Source: Oscillospiraceae bacterium (GTDB lineage Bacteria > Bacillota > Clostridia > Oscillospirales > Ruminococcaceae). Taken from it: DNA of 36,257 bases. The position numbers were made by a program, and so were the translations under genes. Where the stretch lies: contig SVMR01000019.1 in assembly GCA_015067315.1 (NCBI GenBank), positions 1 through 36,257 on the forward strand. The letters run 5' to 3'. Position 1 is the first letter of the stretch; the number at the start of each line of letters is the position of its first letter. Below, piece after piece: positions 24,139 to 32,238 of this stretch. Under the pieces are notes generated by a model. The model searched no databases. It saw only the letters and a list, made by a program, of their open reading frames with translations, and was not told where the DNA came from.

Positions 24139-25275
24139 ATGAAAAAATTTATTTCGGCAATGCTTGCTTTCTGCCTTGTTTTTGCTTTCGGAACAACCGC
24201 CTTTGCGGACGGAATAAGCTTTTCGGCAAAATCCGCAATTCTTGTTGAACGCTCGACCGGAAGGGTTCTTTTTGAATACGAGGCGGAAAAGCAGGTTCCT
24301 CCGGCTTCGATCACAAAAATAATGACGCTTCTTCTCGTAATGGAAGCGATTGAAAGCGGAAAACTTTCTTTCGAAACGGAAATAACCGCAAGCGAATATG
24401 CCTGCTCCATGGGCGGAAGCCAGATCTGGCTTGAACCGGGCGAGGTTTTCACAGTCCACGAACTTTTAAAGGCGGCGGCAATCGCCTCCGCAAACGATGC
24501 CTGCGTTGCCCTTGCGGAAGCGGTTTCTGGAAGCGAGGAAGCCTTTGTTAACCTTATGAATCAAAAAGCCGCGGAACTGGGGATGAAAAACACCGTTTTC
24601 AAAAACTGCACCGGGCTTGATGCGGAAGGTCATCTTTCAACCGCAAAGGATATTGCCATAATGTCCGCGGAACTTTTGAAACACGAAGAAATAAAGGAAT
24701 ATTCAACGGTCTGGATGGACAGTCTTCGGGGCGGAGAAACGGAACTTACGAATACGAACAAGCTTGTCCGGTTCTATAAAGGCTGCACCGGACTGAAAAC
24801 CGGTTCAACGGACGAGGCGGGCTGCTGTCTTGCGGCTTCGGCGGAAAGGGACGGAATGGAGCTTATTTCCGTGACCCTCGGTTCGCCGAATACGGACGAA
24901 CGCTTTGCCGCAGGGCGGAAACTTCTTGATTACGGCTTTGCGAATTTTGCCGTTGCAACTCCGAAGCCGCCGGAAGAGGAACTGCGCCCGATTCCCGTTT
25001 CCCACGGAACTTCGGATTTTGCGGAGGCGGTTTTTGCCGTTCCGGAAACCTATCTTCTTCCGAAAGGGCAGGAGGGGCTTATTGAACAGACGGTGATTCT
25101 GCCGGAAAGCCTTGAAGCGCCGGTTGAAGCGGGAACGGTTATCGGAAGAGTGAAAGTTACCCTGAACGGCGGCGAAATCGGCGGATATGACATAATCGCG
25201 AAAGAAACGGTTGAAAAAATGAGCTTTTCCGCCGCATTAAAAATCCTTTTTCTTGAAGCAATTTCAACAAAATGA
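24139..25275 (+). CDS. Serine D-Ala-D-Ala carboxypeptidase (DacF/PBP5-like, S11 family)
   Basis: The 378-residue protein has a signal peptide (about 1-23, ending AFA) and the penicillin-binding triad: SITK (Ser57, Lys60), SAN (117-119) and KTG (220-222). A PBP5-type C-terminal beta domain and a terminal hydrophobic/amphipathic helix (FSAALKILFLEAI) follow, the latter a likely membrane anchor. Such enzymes trim the terminal D-alanine from peptidoglycan stems and limit cross-linking. Position next to spoVM suggests a sporulation-related DacF or DacB role, but family members also act in vegetative growth. GAGGTG precedes the ATG by 5 nt. Confidence 0.93.
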   Translation: MKKFISAMLAFCLVFAFGTTAFADGISFSAKSAILVERSTGRVLFEYEAEKQVPPASITKIMTLLLVMEAIESGKLSFETEITASEYACSMGGSQIWLEPGEVFTVHELLKAAAIASANDACVALAEAVSGSEEAFVNLMNQKAAELGMKNTVFKNCTGLDAEGHLSTAKDIAIMSAELLKHEEIKEYSTVWMDSLRGGETELTNTNKLVRFYKGCTGLKTGSTDEAGCCLAASAERDGMELISVTLGSPNTDERFAAGRKLLDYGFANFAVATPKPPEEELRPIPVSHGTSDFAEAVFAVPETYLLPKGQEGLIEQTVILPESLEAPVEAGTVIGRVKVTLNGGEIGGYDIIAKETVEKMSFSAALKILFLEAISTK

Positions 25276-25284
25276 AAAAATTTT

Positions 25285-25314
25285 GGCAAAGGGGCGGTAT
25301 TCCGCCCCTTTGCC
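25285..25314. other. Perfect 13-bp hairpin after the carboxypeptidase gene
   Basis: GGCAAAGGGGCGG (25285-25297) and CCGCCCCTTTGCC (25302-25314) flank a TATT loop. A's precede it but ACTTGC follows on the plus strand, so it lacks the T-run of a classical terminator in the gene's direction. It may still stop or protect the upstream transcript. Confidence 0.6.
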
Positions 25315-25316
25315 AC

Positions 25317-25345
25317 TTGCAAAAACAGGAGTTTTGCGTTATTAT
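25317..25345 (+). promoter_or_regulatory. Candidate promoter of pgi
   Basis: TTGCAA (25317-25322) and TATTAT (25340-25345) with a 17-nt spacer, 38 bp before the pgi start codon. Confidence 0.65.
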
Positions 25346-25383
25346 AGTACATAGGATAATATCATTATTCAGGAGGTGTCCTA

Positions 25384-26718
25384 ATGCCGAAGCTTGATTT
25401 TCGGTATTTGAAAGACTTTATCTCCGAAGAGGAATTTTCCGCAAAAACAAAACAGGCGGAAGAAGCTCACCGCACCCTTTTGGAAAAATCCGGCGCGGGA
25501 AGCGATTTTACCGGTTTTGTTGAACTTCCGGAGGAATATGACAGGGAAGAATTTTCCCGGATTATTTCCGCCGCGGAAAAAATAAGAAAGCAAAGCGATG
25601 TTTTGATCGTAATCGGAATCGGCGGTTCCTATCTCGGAGCAAGAGCGGTTATCGAACTTTGCACTTCCCCTCTTCGCAACAGAATCTGTAAGGAAGGACC
25701 CGAAATTTATTTCGCCGGCTGCAACCTGAGCCCGGATTATATGTCCGAAATTGCGGAAATCTGTGAAGATAAGGATTTTTCAATAAACGTTATTTCCAAA
25801 TCCGGAACCACAACGGAACCGGCAATTGCTTTCCGCTTCTTCCGCGGACTTCTTGAAAATAAATACGGAAAAGAAGAAGCAAAAGAAAGAATCTATTGCA
25901 CAACCGACAAAGCAAGAGGAACCCTCAAAGCTGTTGCGGATAAGGAAGGTTGGGAAACCTTCGTCGTTCCGGACGATATAGGCGGAAGATTTTCCGTTCT
26001 TACCCCGGTTGGACTTCTTCCCATTGCCGCCGCCGGAATCGACATAAACGAACTTATGTCCGGCGCAGCGGAAGCAAAAAAGATTTATGAAAATCCGAAT
26101 TTTTCCGAAAACGAAGCAATGCAGTATGCCGCCGCAAGAAACATTCTTCTTGAAAAAGGCAAAGCGCTTGAACTTCTCGTAAGCTATGAACCCTCCTTCG
26201 GACAGATGGCCGAATGGTGGAAACAGCTTTTCGGCGAAAGCGAAGGAAAAGACGGAAAAGGAATTTTCCCCTGCTCCGCAATTTTCTCGATGGATCTTCA
26301 TTCTCTCGGACAGTTTGTTCAGGACGGAACGAGAAACCTTTTCGAAACGGTTGTCCGTTTTGAAAAAGCCCAAAGAAAGCTTGCCGTCGGCGCCGAAGAA
26401 GAAAACGGCGACGGACTCAACTTTCTTGCGGGAATGGACATGCAGGATATCAACGAAAAAGCAAGACTCGGAACTTTGGTTGCCCATACCGAAGGCGGAG
26501 TACCGAACATCGTAATAACCTGCGAAAAAAGAACTCCGGCGGAAGTCGGAAAACTCATTTATTTCTTTGAAATCGCCTGTGCGGTTTCGGGCTATATGCT
26601 TGGGGTAAATCCTTTCAACCAGCCCGGCGTCGAAAGCTATAAAAAGAACATGTTCGCCCTTCTCGGAAAACCGGGATATGAGGACATGAAAGCGGCAATC
26701 GAAGCAAAACTCGACTGA
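25384..26718 (+). CDS. pgi: Glucose-6-phosphate isomerase
   Basis: This 444-residue enzyme interconverts glucose 6-phosphate and fructose 6-phosphate. The sugar-phosphate-binding SIS motifs [11 protein letters not shown] and [10 protein letters not shown] are present, as is the PGI signature [16 protein letters not shown]. The C-terminal [14 protein letters not shown] has the conserved catalytic-region lysine. Length fits the shorter Firmicute type (about 450 residues). AGGAGGTG precedes the ATG. It appears monocistronic, with its own promoter. Confidence 0.97.
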   Translation: MPKLDFRYLKDFISEEEFSAKTKQAEEAHRTLLEKSGAGSDFTGFVELPEEYDREEFSRIISAAEKIRKQSDVLIVIGIGGSYLGARAVIELCTSPLRNRICKEGPEIYFAGCNLSPDYMSEIAEICEDKDFSINVISKSGTTTEPAIAFRFFRGLLENKYGKEEAKERIYCTTDKARGTLKAVADKEGWETFVVPDDIGGRFSVLTPVGLLPIAAAGIDINELMSGAAEAKKIYENPNFSENEAMQYAAARNILLEKGKALELLVSYEPSFGQMAEWWKQLFGESEGKDGKGIFPCSAIFSMDLHSLGQFVQDGTRNLFETVVRFEKAQRKLAVGAEEENGDGLNFLAGMDMQDINEKARLGTLVAHTEGGVPNIVITCEKRTPAEVGKLIYFFEIACAVSGYMLGVNPFNQPGVESYKKNMFALLGKPGYEDMKAAIEAKLD

Positions 26719-26779
26719 TTTTCGGTCAAACTGCGTTCGCGCAATGATAATACATTTTGAACAGAGGGAGACAATCACC

Positions 26780-27196
26780 ATGATCAATCTTATTCTCGGC
26801 CTCAAAGGCTCCGGCAAAACCAAATACCTCATCGACAACATCGAAGAAGCTGTTAAAACCAGCGAAGGCTGCGTAGTAGCAATCGAACGCGGCGCAACTC
26901 TTCGTTTCGACGTAAGCCATGACGTACGTCTTATCGATATCGATGAATACGATATTACCGATTTCAATTCCTTCTACGGATTCCTTTCCGGACTTATCGC
27001 AGGCAACTATGACATCAGCCACATCTTCGTTGATGCAACCTTCAAAATCGGCGGCCGCGATTACGATGCATTCGCAAAAATGACCGACAAACTCAAAAGA
27101 CTTTGCGATGAATCCAACATCACCATGACCTTCACCGCTTCCTGCGAAAAAGAAGATCTTCCCGAAAGAATCCACAAATACGTTGTCGAAAGATAA
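26780..27196 (+). CDS. Small P-loop NTPase-like protein with highly biased codons
   Basis: The ATG at 26780 (GGGAG 9 nt upstream) gives 138 residues. Residues 7-14 form a Walker A motif GLKGSGKT, and SHIFVDATF has a Walker B-like Asp after hydrophobics. A later TASCEKEDLP could be a sensor region. It resembles the small ATPases sometimes annotated as PilT-like in Clostridia, but PilT domains are not visible, so no function is assigned. Glycine is coded GGC in 8 of 10 cases, unlike the GGA-rich neighbours and like the EF-G gene at 28580, which suggests high expression. A weak extended -10 (TGATAATAC) is at 26745-26753. A terminator follows. Confidence 0.82.
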   Translation: MINLILGLKGSGKTKYLIDNIEEAVKTSEGCVVAIERGATLRFDVSHDVRLIDIDEYDITDFNSFYGFLSGLIAGNYDISHIFVDATFKIGGRDYDAFAKMTDKLKRLCDESNITMTFTASCEKEDLPERIHKYVVER

Positions 27197-27210
27197 TTTC
27201 AAAAACAATG

Positions 27211-27254
27211 AAAAAAGCGCAGTTCACCGCCGGCGAATTGCGTTTTTTATTTTG
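27211..27254 (+). terminator. Intrinsic terminator of the P-loop gene
   Basis: GCGCAGTTC (27217-27225) pairs with GAATTGCGT (27235-27243) through two G-U pairs, with A's before and a long T-rich tract after. Confidence 0.85.
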
Positions 27255-27260
27255 TGTAAT

Positions 27261-27308
27261 ATAACAAAAACCGCCCCCGTATATTTTTGCGGAGGTGGTT
27301 TTTGTTAT
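27261..27308 (+). promoter_or_regulatory. Terminator-like leader hairpin containing the ddh ribosome site and start codon
   Basis: Bases 27261-27275 pair with 27294-27308 (one G-U pair). After one C/A mismatch the stem continues as CCG/CGG (27277-27279 with 27290-27292), closed by a 10-nt loop. The 3' arm holds GGAGGTGG (27291-27298), then TTTTTGTT, and the first two bases of the ATG. It therefore looks both like an intrinsic terminator and like a ribosome-site sequestering stem. Confidence 0.75.
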
Positions 27309-28170
27309 GAAAAAAATTATTGTGGTGGGCGCCGGAAACATCGGGAAAGCCGCCGCAAAAGCCCTTTTGGAATCCCCGGATTTTGAACTTTGCGGATTTG
27401 TCCGCCAAAAGTCAGAACCGGTTACGGGCTTTGAAAAAATCCCGGTTGCGGAAAATGTTTTCGGCTTGCCGGAAAAACCGGAAGGCGCGATAATAACAGT
27501 TCCGTCGCGTTTGGTTGAACCGATTGAATCAAAGCTTCTCGAAAACGGAATTTATGCGGCGGATTGCTTCGATATCCACGAAGAACTTCCGAAAATGCGG
27601 AAAAGACTGCAAAAATCCGCGGAAAAGGGAAAAATTTCCTGCGTTGTCGGGGCGGGATGGGACCCGGGTCTGGATTCGGCAATAAGAACGCTTATGTTTT
27701 CCGCCTTTCCGGAAAGCAAAATTTATACGAATTTTGGTCCGGGAATGAGCATGGGACATTCCGCCGTGGCAAAATCCATTGACGGAATTGCCGATGCGGT
27801 TTCGATAACTCTGCCTCTCGGGAAAGGAAAACATCTGCGGAAGATTTATGCGGTGCTCGAAAAGAACGCGGATAAAAAGGCCGTTGAGCACGCAATTTTG
27901 TCCGACAGCTATTTTGAGCACGACGAATGCTCGGTCGAATTTGTCGATTCGGCGGAACCTTTTTTCGATACAAAGCACGGCGTTTTTATCGAAAATATTT
28001 TCGGGAATCAAAAAATGAATTTCCTTATGGAAATAGATAATCCGACCCTTACCGGAAACGTTCTTGTTTCGGCAATGCGGGCGGCTTTTCTTCAAAAACC
28101 GGGGGCATATTTTATGCCGGAAATTCCGCCCTTTGATTTTCTTGCGGAAAAGGGGTTCGGATATTTATAA
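27307..28170 (+). CDS. ddh: meso-Diaminopimelate D-dehydrogenase-like protein
   Basis: The 287-residue protein starts with a Rossmann NADP-binding motif VVGAGNIGKA. It keeps the family motifs GAGWDPGLDSAIR, GPGMSMGHS with a following IDGIADAVSITLP, and an ECSVEF strand. Ddh makes meso-diaminopimelate directly from tetrahydrodipicolinate for lysine and peptidoglycan. It is somewhat shorter than the 320-residue Corynebacterium enzyme. The start is ATG 27307, 9 nt after GGAGGTG; a GTG at 27295 falls inside that site and is rejected. The ribosome site lies in a hairpin, suggesting control of translation or read-through. Converges on the XRE gene with 2 bp between stops. Confidence 0.9.
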   Translation: MKKIIVVGAGNIGKAAAKALLESPDFELCGFVRQKSEPVTGFEKIPVAENVFGLPEKPEGAIITVPSRLVEPIESKLLENGIYAADCFDIHEELPKMRKRLQKSAEKGKISCVVGAGWDPGLDSAIRTLMFSAFPESKIYTNFGPGMSMGHSAVAKSIDGIADAVSITLPLGKGKHLRKIYAVLEKNADKKAVEHAILSDSYFEHDECSVEFVDSAEPFFDTKHGVFIENIFGNQKMNFLMEIDNPTLTGNVLVSAMRAAFLQKPGAYFMPEIPPFDFLAEKGFGYL

Positions 28171-28172
28171 TC

Positions 28173-28367
28173 CTATTTTTTTCCTCTTACAAATTCGTCA
28201 ATGGTAACGCCGAAGAAATCTGACATTTTTATGATCATTTCAAGATCCGGTTCGGATTCGCCTCTTTCATATTTGCTTACGGAAGTTTGTGAAATATGTA
28301 AAGCTTCGGCAACTGCCCGCTGGGTAAGTTTGTTCTTTTTTCTCAATGTTTTAAGCATGGTAAGCAT
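28173..28367 (-). CDS. Small XRE-family helix-turn-helix regulator
   Basis: This 64-residue protein is almost only a Cro/CI-type HTH domain: LKTLRKKNKLTQRAVAEALH with recognition helix SQTSVSKYERGES, and PDLEMIIKMSDFFGVTIDEF closing the fold. The start ATG at 28367 has GAGG 8 nt upstream; ATG 28358 is an alternative. A TATAAT lies at 28391-28386 without a good -35. It is divergent from the EF-G-like gene at 28580 and could act there or on itself; targets unknown. Confidence 0.93.
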   Translation of the reverse strand: MLTMLKTLRKKNKLTQRAVAEALHISQTSVSKYERGESEPDLEMIIKMSDFFGVTIDEFVRGKK

Positions 28368-28511
28368 CTTTTTCACCTCAGAATTATTATATATTAAACA
28401 AAAAGATAAAAACACAGGTATGTTTTTGCAGGGATTTTTGCAAAATTTAACAGTATTTTATGATTTTTTAATAAAGTTCTATAATAATAGTAACTTTTTT
28501 TGCCATTTTTG

Positions 28512-28541
28512 TTGCAATGTATAATAATTTTTTGTTATAAT
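28512..28541 (+). promoter_or_regulatory. Strong promoter of the EF-G-like gene
   Basis: TTGCAA (28512-28517) and a perfect TATAAT (28536-28541) with an 18-nt spacer and an extended -10 TGT, 38 bp before the TTG start. Consistent with the gene's high codon bias. Confidence 0.8.
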
Positions 28542-28579
28542 AGCGTTGTACGACACATTGTGAAAGGGGATTAACAACT

Positions 28580-30652
28580 TTGAAACAGTACAAAGCAAAA
28601 GATATCAGAAATATCGCACTTGCCGGTCACGGCGGCGACGGCAAAACCAGCCTTGCTGAGGCTCTTCTTTATATGGCCGGCGCTACCGACAGACTTGGCT
28701 CCGTAACCGAAGGAAACACCGTTTGCGACTTCGACCCCGAAGAAACCAAACGTAAAATTTCCGTAAGCTCCGCTGTAGCACCCTTCGAATATGACGGTGT
28801 TAAAGTAAACATCATCGACACTCCCGGACTTTTCGACTTTGCCGGCGGTTTCCATGAAGGCGTTCGCGCAGCAGACGCAGTCATCATCACTCTTTCTGCA
28901 AAATCCGGCGTTCTCGTTGGTACCGAGAAAGCATGGAAACTTGCAACCGCTCAGAAAAAAGCAAAAGCTTTCTATGTTTCCAAAATGGATCTTGAGAACG
29001 CAGACTTCAACAAAGTTCTCGAAGCTCTCAAAGAAAAATTCGGAACCGCAGTCTGCCCCGCAGTAATTCCTGTCGGCAACGTTTACGTTGACCTTATCAC
29101 CAAAAAAGCATTCTCCTTCGATGCAAAAGGCAAGAGCACCAAAGTTGAAATGCCCGACGATCCCATGATCGAAGAACTCGAAGACGCAATCAACGAAGCA
29201 ATCGCAGAAGCAGACGACGAACTCATGGAAAAATTCTTCGATGGTGAAGAATTCACCGAAGAAGAACGTTTCCGCGGATTCGAAGAAGGCGTTGCAGCCG
29301 GTATCATCGCTCCCGTATATTGCGGCGACTCCGTAACCCTTCGCGGCATTGAAATGCTCCTTCACGAATTCAAAAAAATCTTCCCCTCCGCAGAAGAAGT
29401 TGCTTCCGAAGTTGCAACCGATGCTGACGGCAAAGAAGTCAAACTTACCTGCACCGATGACGAACCTCTTGCAGCATACGTTTTCAAAACCGTTGCAGAC
29501 CCCTTCGTCGGCAAACTTTCCTTCGTAAAAGTTGTTTCCGGCGTTCTCACCGCAACTTCCGCTGTTAACAACTCCAGAACCGGCAACCCCGAAAGACTTG
29601 GTAAACTCGTTATCATGCACGGCAAAACCCAGGAACCTGTCGAAGCAGTAGGCGCCGGTGATATCTGCGCAATCACCAAACTTGCTGATGCACAGACCGG
29701 CGACACCCTTTGCGATCCGAAACGCGTTGTTTCCTGCAAAAAAACCGATTTCCCCTATGCATGTCTCAGAATGGCAATGTATCCCAAGGGCAAAACCGAC
29801 GATTCCAAGATTGCAGGCGCAATCGCAAGAATCATGGAAGAGGATGCAACCGTTGCATACGAAAACAATGCAGAAACCAAACAGCAGATCCTTGCAGGTC
29901 TTGGCGAACAGCATCTTGACGTAATCTGCAGCAAACTCAAATCCAAATTCGGCGTAGAGCTCGGCCTTGAAAAACCCCGTGTACCTTATCGTGAAACCAT
30001 CCGCAAAAAGGTTAAAGTTCAGGGTAAACATAAGAAACAGTCCGGCGGTCACGGCCAGTACGGCGACGTATGGATCGAATTCGAACCCACCGATTCCGAA
30101 GAAATGGTATTCGAAGAAGCAGTATTCGGCGGCTCCGTTCCGAGAAACTTCTTCCCCGCAGTAGAAAAAGGTCTCCGCGAAGCTTGCAAAACCGGTATGC
30201 TTGCAGGTTATCCGATGGTCGGCGTTCTCGGCAGACTTGTTGACGGTTCCTACCATCCCGTTGACTCCAACGATATGTCCTTCCAGATGGCTGCAAGACT
30301 TGCATATAAAGCAGGTATCCCCCAGGCAGGTCCCGCAATCCTTGAACCTATCGGCAACCTCAAAGTTGTTGTTCCGGATTCCAACACCGGTGATATCATC
30401 GGCGACGTCAACAAACGCCGCGGCCGTGTTCTCGGTATGAACCCCGTTGAAGGAGAAGACGGTTATTCCGAAGTTGAAGCAGAAGTTCCTATGAGCGAAA
30501 TGCACGACTTCACCACCTCCCTCCGTTCCTCCACCCAGGGCAGAGGCTCCTTCACCTTTGAATTCGACCACTATGAAGAGCTCCGTGATGAAACCCTCAA
30601 ACAGGCTGTAATCGAAGAAGCAAAACAGTGGATGACCGAAGAAAAAGAATAA
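28580..30652 (+). CDS. Elongation factor G-like GTPase (EF-G2 type)
   Basis: The 690-residue protein has all EF-G domains: a G domain with G1 GHGGDGKTS (16-24), DTPG (80-83) and SKMD (134-137), then domains II to V, with GGHGQYGDVWIE opening domain IV. The G motifs differ from canonical EF-G (GHIDAGKTT, NKMD) and fit the EF-G-like paralogue family found in Clostridia, Thermus and mycobacteria. Its role there is translocation-related but less certain than for FusA. The TTG start has AAAGGGG 10 nt upstream. Codon choice is strongly biased towards GGC, ATC and TTC, indicating high expression. No ribosomal protein or tuf genes are adjacent. It could be the only EF-G or a second copy. Confidence 0.9.
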   Translation: MKQYKAKDIRNIALAGHGGDGKTSLAEALLYMAGATDRLGSVTEGNTVCDFDPEETKRKISVSSAVAPFEYDGVKVNIIDTPGLFDFAGGFHEGVRAADAVIITLSAKSGVLVGTEKAWKLATAQKKAKAFYVSKMDLENADFNKVLEALKEKFGTAVCPAVIPVGNVYVDLITKKAFSFDAKGKSTKVEMPDDPMIEELEDAINEAIAEADDELMEKFFDGEEFTEEERFRGFEEGVAAGIIAPVYCGDSVTLRGIEMLLHEFKKIFPSAEEVASEVATDADGKEVKLTCTDDEPLAAYVFKTVADPFVGKLSFVKVVSGVLTATSAVNNSRTGNPERLGKLVIMHGKTQEPVEAVGAGDICAITKLADAQTGDTLCDPKRVVSCKKTDFPYACLRMAMYPKGKTDDSKIAGAIARIMEEDATVAYENNAETKQQILAGLGEQHLDVICSKLKSKFGVELGLEKPRVPYRETIRKKVKVQGKHKKQSGGHGQYGDVWIEFEPTDSEEMVFEEAVFGGSVPRNFFPAVEKGLREACKTGMLAGYPMVGVLGRLVDGSYHPVDSNDMSFQMAARLAYKAGIPQAGPAILEPIGNLKVVVPDSNTGDIIGDVNKRRGRVLGMNPVEGEDGYSEVEAEVPMSEMHDFTTSLRSSTQGRGSFTFEFDHYEELRDETLKQAVIEEAKQWMTEEKE

Positions 30653-30667
30653 TTTTTCCGAATAATC

Positions 30668-30702
30668 AAAAAAGCCCTGTCATATTATTGACAGGGCTTT
30701 TT
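30668..30702 (+). terminator. Intrinsic terminator of the EF-G-like gene
   Basis: A 9-bp stem GCCCTGTCA/TGACAGGGC (30674-30682 with 30689-30697), A-rich before and TTTTT after. Confidence 0.94.
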
Positions 30703-30708
30703 CGTATG

Positions 30709-30765
30709 CCTTCTCCCTGAGGAGAAGGTGCCGCATGGCGTATGCCGCGGCGGATGAGGTGTCAT
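30709..30765. repeat. Dispersed palindromic intergenic element (TTCTCC type)
   Basis: CCTTCTCC/GGAGAAGG (30709-30716 with 30721-30728) forms a hairpin, followed by GTGCCGCATGGCG... and ending GGATGAGGTGTC. This arrangement is like a repeat common between genes in Clostridia. The 8-mer CGTATGCC occurs at 30703 and again at about 30739. Confidence 0.6.
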
Positions 30766-30790
30766 ACTATTTTATCCCGGAGATGATTCT

Positions 30791-31252
30791 TTGCTTACTG
30801 CTTCCGTAAAAACATCAAGAACAAAAATCCTCGGCGCTCTTTGCGTTATAATCGCCGCAATAATTGCCGTTATCCTTTTCTTCGGCGCTGAAAGCTCCGG
30901 AAACGCCGCAGAATCCATTTCGCGCCGGGTTGCGGATAACAAAGAGCGGATTGCCTACATGGCTTCAAAAGGCTTTGAAACGGCTGATGAGCCTTCATCG
31001 GTGGAGGAAGTTCTTCTTCCGGAGGAATTTGACGAAATCCTTATGGAATATAACGAAATCCAGAAGCAGGGCGGGTTCGATCTTTCACCCTATCTTGGAA
31101 AAACGGTGAAAAAATACGTTTACCCAATCGAAGGCGAAATGGAAACTTTTGTCACCCTCTATATTTACGAAAACCTGATAATCGCCGGTGATATTTCTTC
31201 CCGCACCGAAGGCTGGCAGAAAGCTGTTGACGGCGGCAGAAATATGGGATAA
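30791..31252 (+). CDS. DUF4830-domain membrane-anchored protein
   Basis: The 153-residue protein has a short cytoplasmic N-terminus, one membrane helix (about 13-32, ILGALCVIIAAIIAVILFF) and an extracytoplasmic domain. YNEIQKQGGFDLSPYLGKTVKKYVY and the GDISSRTEGW end match DUF4830, a domain of unknown function in Clostridia. The start is TTG 30791, with CGGAGATG upstream. It follows the repeat element and no clear promoter is seen. The GNAT gene starts 37 bp later. Confidence 0.82.
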   Translation: MLTASVKTSRTKILGALCVIIAAIIAVILFFGAESSGNAAESISRRVADNKERIAYMASKGFETADEPSSVEEVLLPEEFDEILMEYNEIQKQGGFDLSPYLGKTVKKYVYPIEGEMETFVTLYIYENLIIAGDISSRTEGWQKAVDGGRNMG

Positions 31253-31289
31253 AATATTTATATAACAAAAACGGAAGATGAGGAAAAGA

Positions 31290-31721
31290 ATGGATTACAG
31301 AAAAATCACCATCGAAGATGCACCCGAGCTTGCAAAAATTTATGCGGAAACTTTCAATTCCGACCCCTGGTACGATAAATGGACACAGAAAACCGCCGAA
31401 AAACGCCTTTCCCAGATGATAAACAACGGCGGATTTTTCGGAATCGTTTCCTATAATGAAGCCGGAATAACCGGAATGATTCTCGGCGAAGAGGAGCAGT
31501 ATTTTGACGGGGTTATTTTCAACATAAAGGAATTCTGCGTGAAAAACGAACTTCGCGGAAGGGGAATCGGAACAGAGCTCCTTGCGGAATTTGAACGAAT
31601 GCTCAAAGGAATGGGCATCCGTGAAACGGTGCTCATGACAAATCTTGAGGACGAGGAATTTTATAAAAAGCGCGGTTTCCGCAGAAGCCGCGGAATAATC
31701 TATATGGGAAAAGAAATGTGA
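31290..31721 (+). CDS. GNAT-family N-acetyltransferase
   Basis: The 143-residue protein has the GNAT fold. Motif A is VKNELRGRGIGTELLAEFE, with the R-G-R-G-I-G acetyl-CoA pyrophosphate loop. Motif B is EEFYKKRGFRRSRGIIYMGKEM. The N-terminal YRKITIEDAPELAKIYAETF is typical. Transfers acetyl from acetyl-CoA to an unknown amine. The start is ATG 31290, 5 nt after AGGA; ATG 31278 lacks proper spacing. Confidence 0.9.
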   Translation: MDYRKITIEDAPELAKIYAETFNSDPWYDKWTQKTAEKRLSQMINNGGFFGIVSYNEAGITGMILGEEEQYFDGVIFNIKEFCVKNELRGRGIGTELLAEFERMLKGMGIRETVLMTNLEDEEFYKKRGFRRSRGIIYMGKEM

Positions 31722-31766
31722 TTTTATTCCTTTCCGGAATAAAACCGAATTGTTAACAAATAGTGC

Positions 31767-31795
31767 TTGATTGAAAAAATTTTCATTAATAAAAT
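31767..31795 (+). promoter_or_regulatory. Candidate promoter of the small exported protein
   Basis: TTGATT (31767-31772) and TAAAAT (31790-31795) with a 17-nt spacer, 45 bp before the start codon. Confidence 0.55.
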
Positions 31796-31840
31796 ATATT
31801 TGCTTGGAAAAGCGAAAATAATATGAAAGGAGAACCGGAA

Positions 31841-32230
31841 ATGAAAAAAACAATTGCTTTTGTTCTGGCGTTTATAATGACTGCGTTGTTTTCCGCCTGC
31901 GCTGCGGAAGAAAAGGTTTTTGAAACCATCGAAGCAAAAGATTGTTTTTTCGGCGCAGGTTACACCGAACTTGTTTTCGGCGGAAGCGAAGCTACGGAAT
32001 ATATTTTCAGGGCGGAAAATTCGGAAGAAACCGAATGGAGCGTTTATGTTTTTGATGAAAAATTTGAAGACGGTTTCAGATATATTTCCCAGGCTGCCGA
32101 ACCTGTTCTTACCGGTGACGGAAGCATCGTGATCGAACCCAAAAAGTTCGTCTATATTTATTGTTCAACAAACGAATTTACATCCGAAGCTCCGGACGAA
32201 AACGCAAAACTGATAATAACCAACGGCTGA
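31841..32230 (+). CDS. Small exported protein, possible lipoprotein, unknown function
   Basis: The ATG at 31841 (AGGAG upstream) gives 129 residues. A signal sequence MKKTIAFVLAFIMTALFSAC ends in an imperfect lipobox LFSAC, with Phe at -3 where a small or aliphatic residue is usual, so lipid attachment is likely but not certain. The mature part is acidic, with alternating beta-type strands (TELVFGG, EWSVYVFD, KKFVYIYC) suggesting a small beta-sandwich. No family recognised. An upstream ATG at 31823 overlaps the ribosome site. It ends before a bidirectional terminator. Confidence 0.8.
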   Translation: MKKTIAFVLAFIMTALFSACAAEEKVFETIEAKDCFFGAGYTELVFGGSEATEYIFRAENSEETEWSVYVFDEKFEDGFRYISQAAEPVLTGDGSIVIEPKKFVYIYCSTNEFTSEAPDENAKLIITNG

Positions 32231-32238
32231 TAAAGAAT

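Noticed and set aside
25780-26967. Minus-strand open frame of 395 codons opposite pgi
   Set aside because: Shadow of pgi and the following intergenic DNA; the product has no family features.
28571-30571. Minus-strand open frame of 666 codons opposite the EF-G-like gene
   Set aside because: The strong codon bias of the sense gene leaves the antisense frame free of stops. The product is Phe/Cys/Gly-rich with no ribosome site or known domain.
31722-31744. Hairpin after the GNAT gene
   Set aside because: The 9-bp stem is AT-rich and has no T-run after it, so it is not called a terminator.
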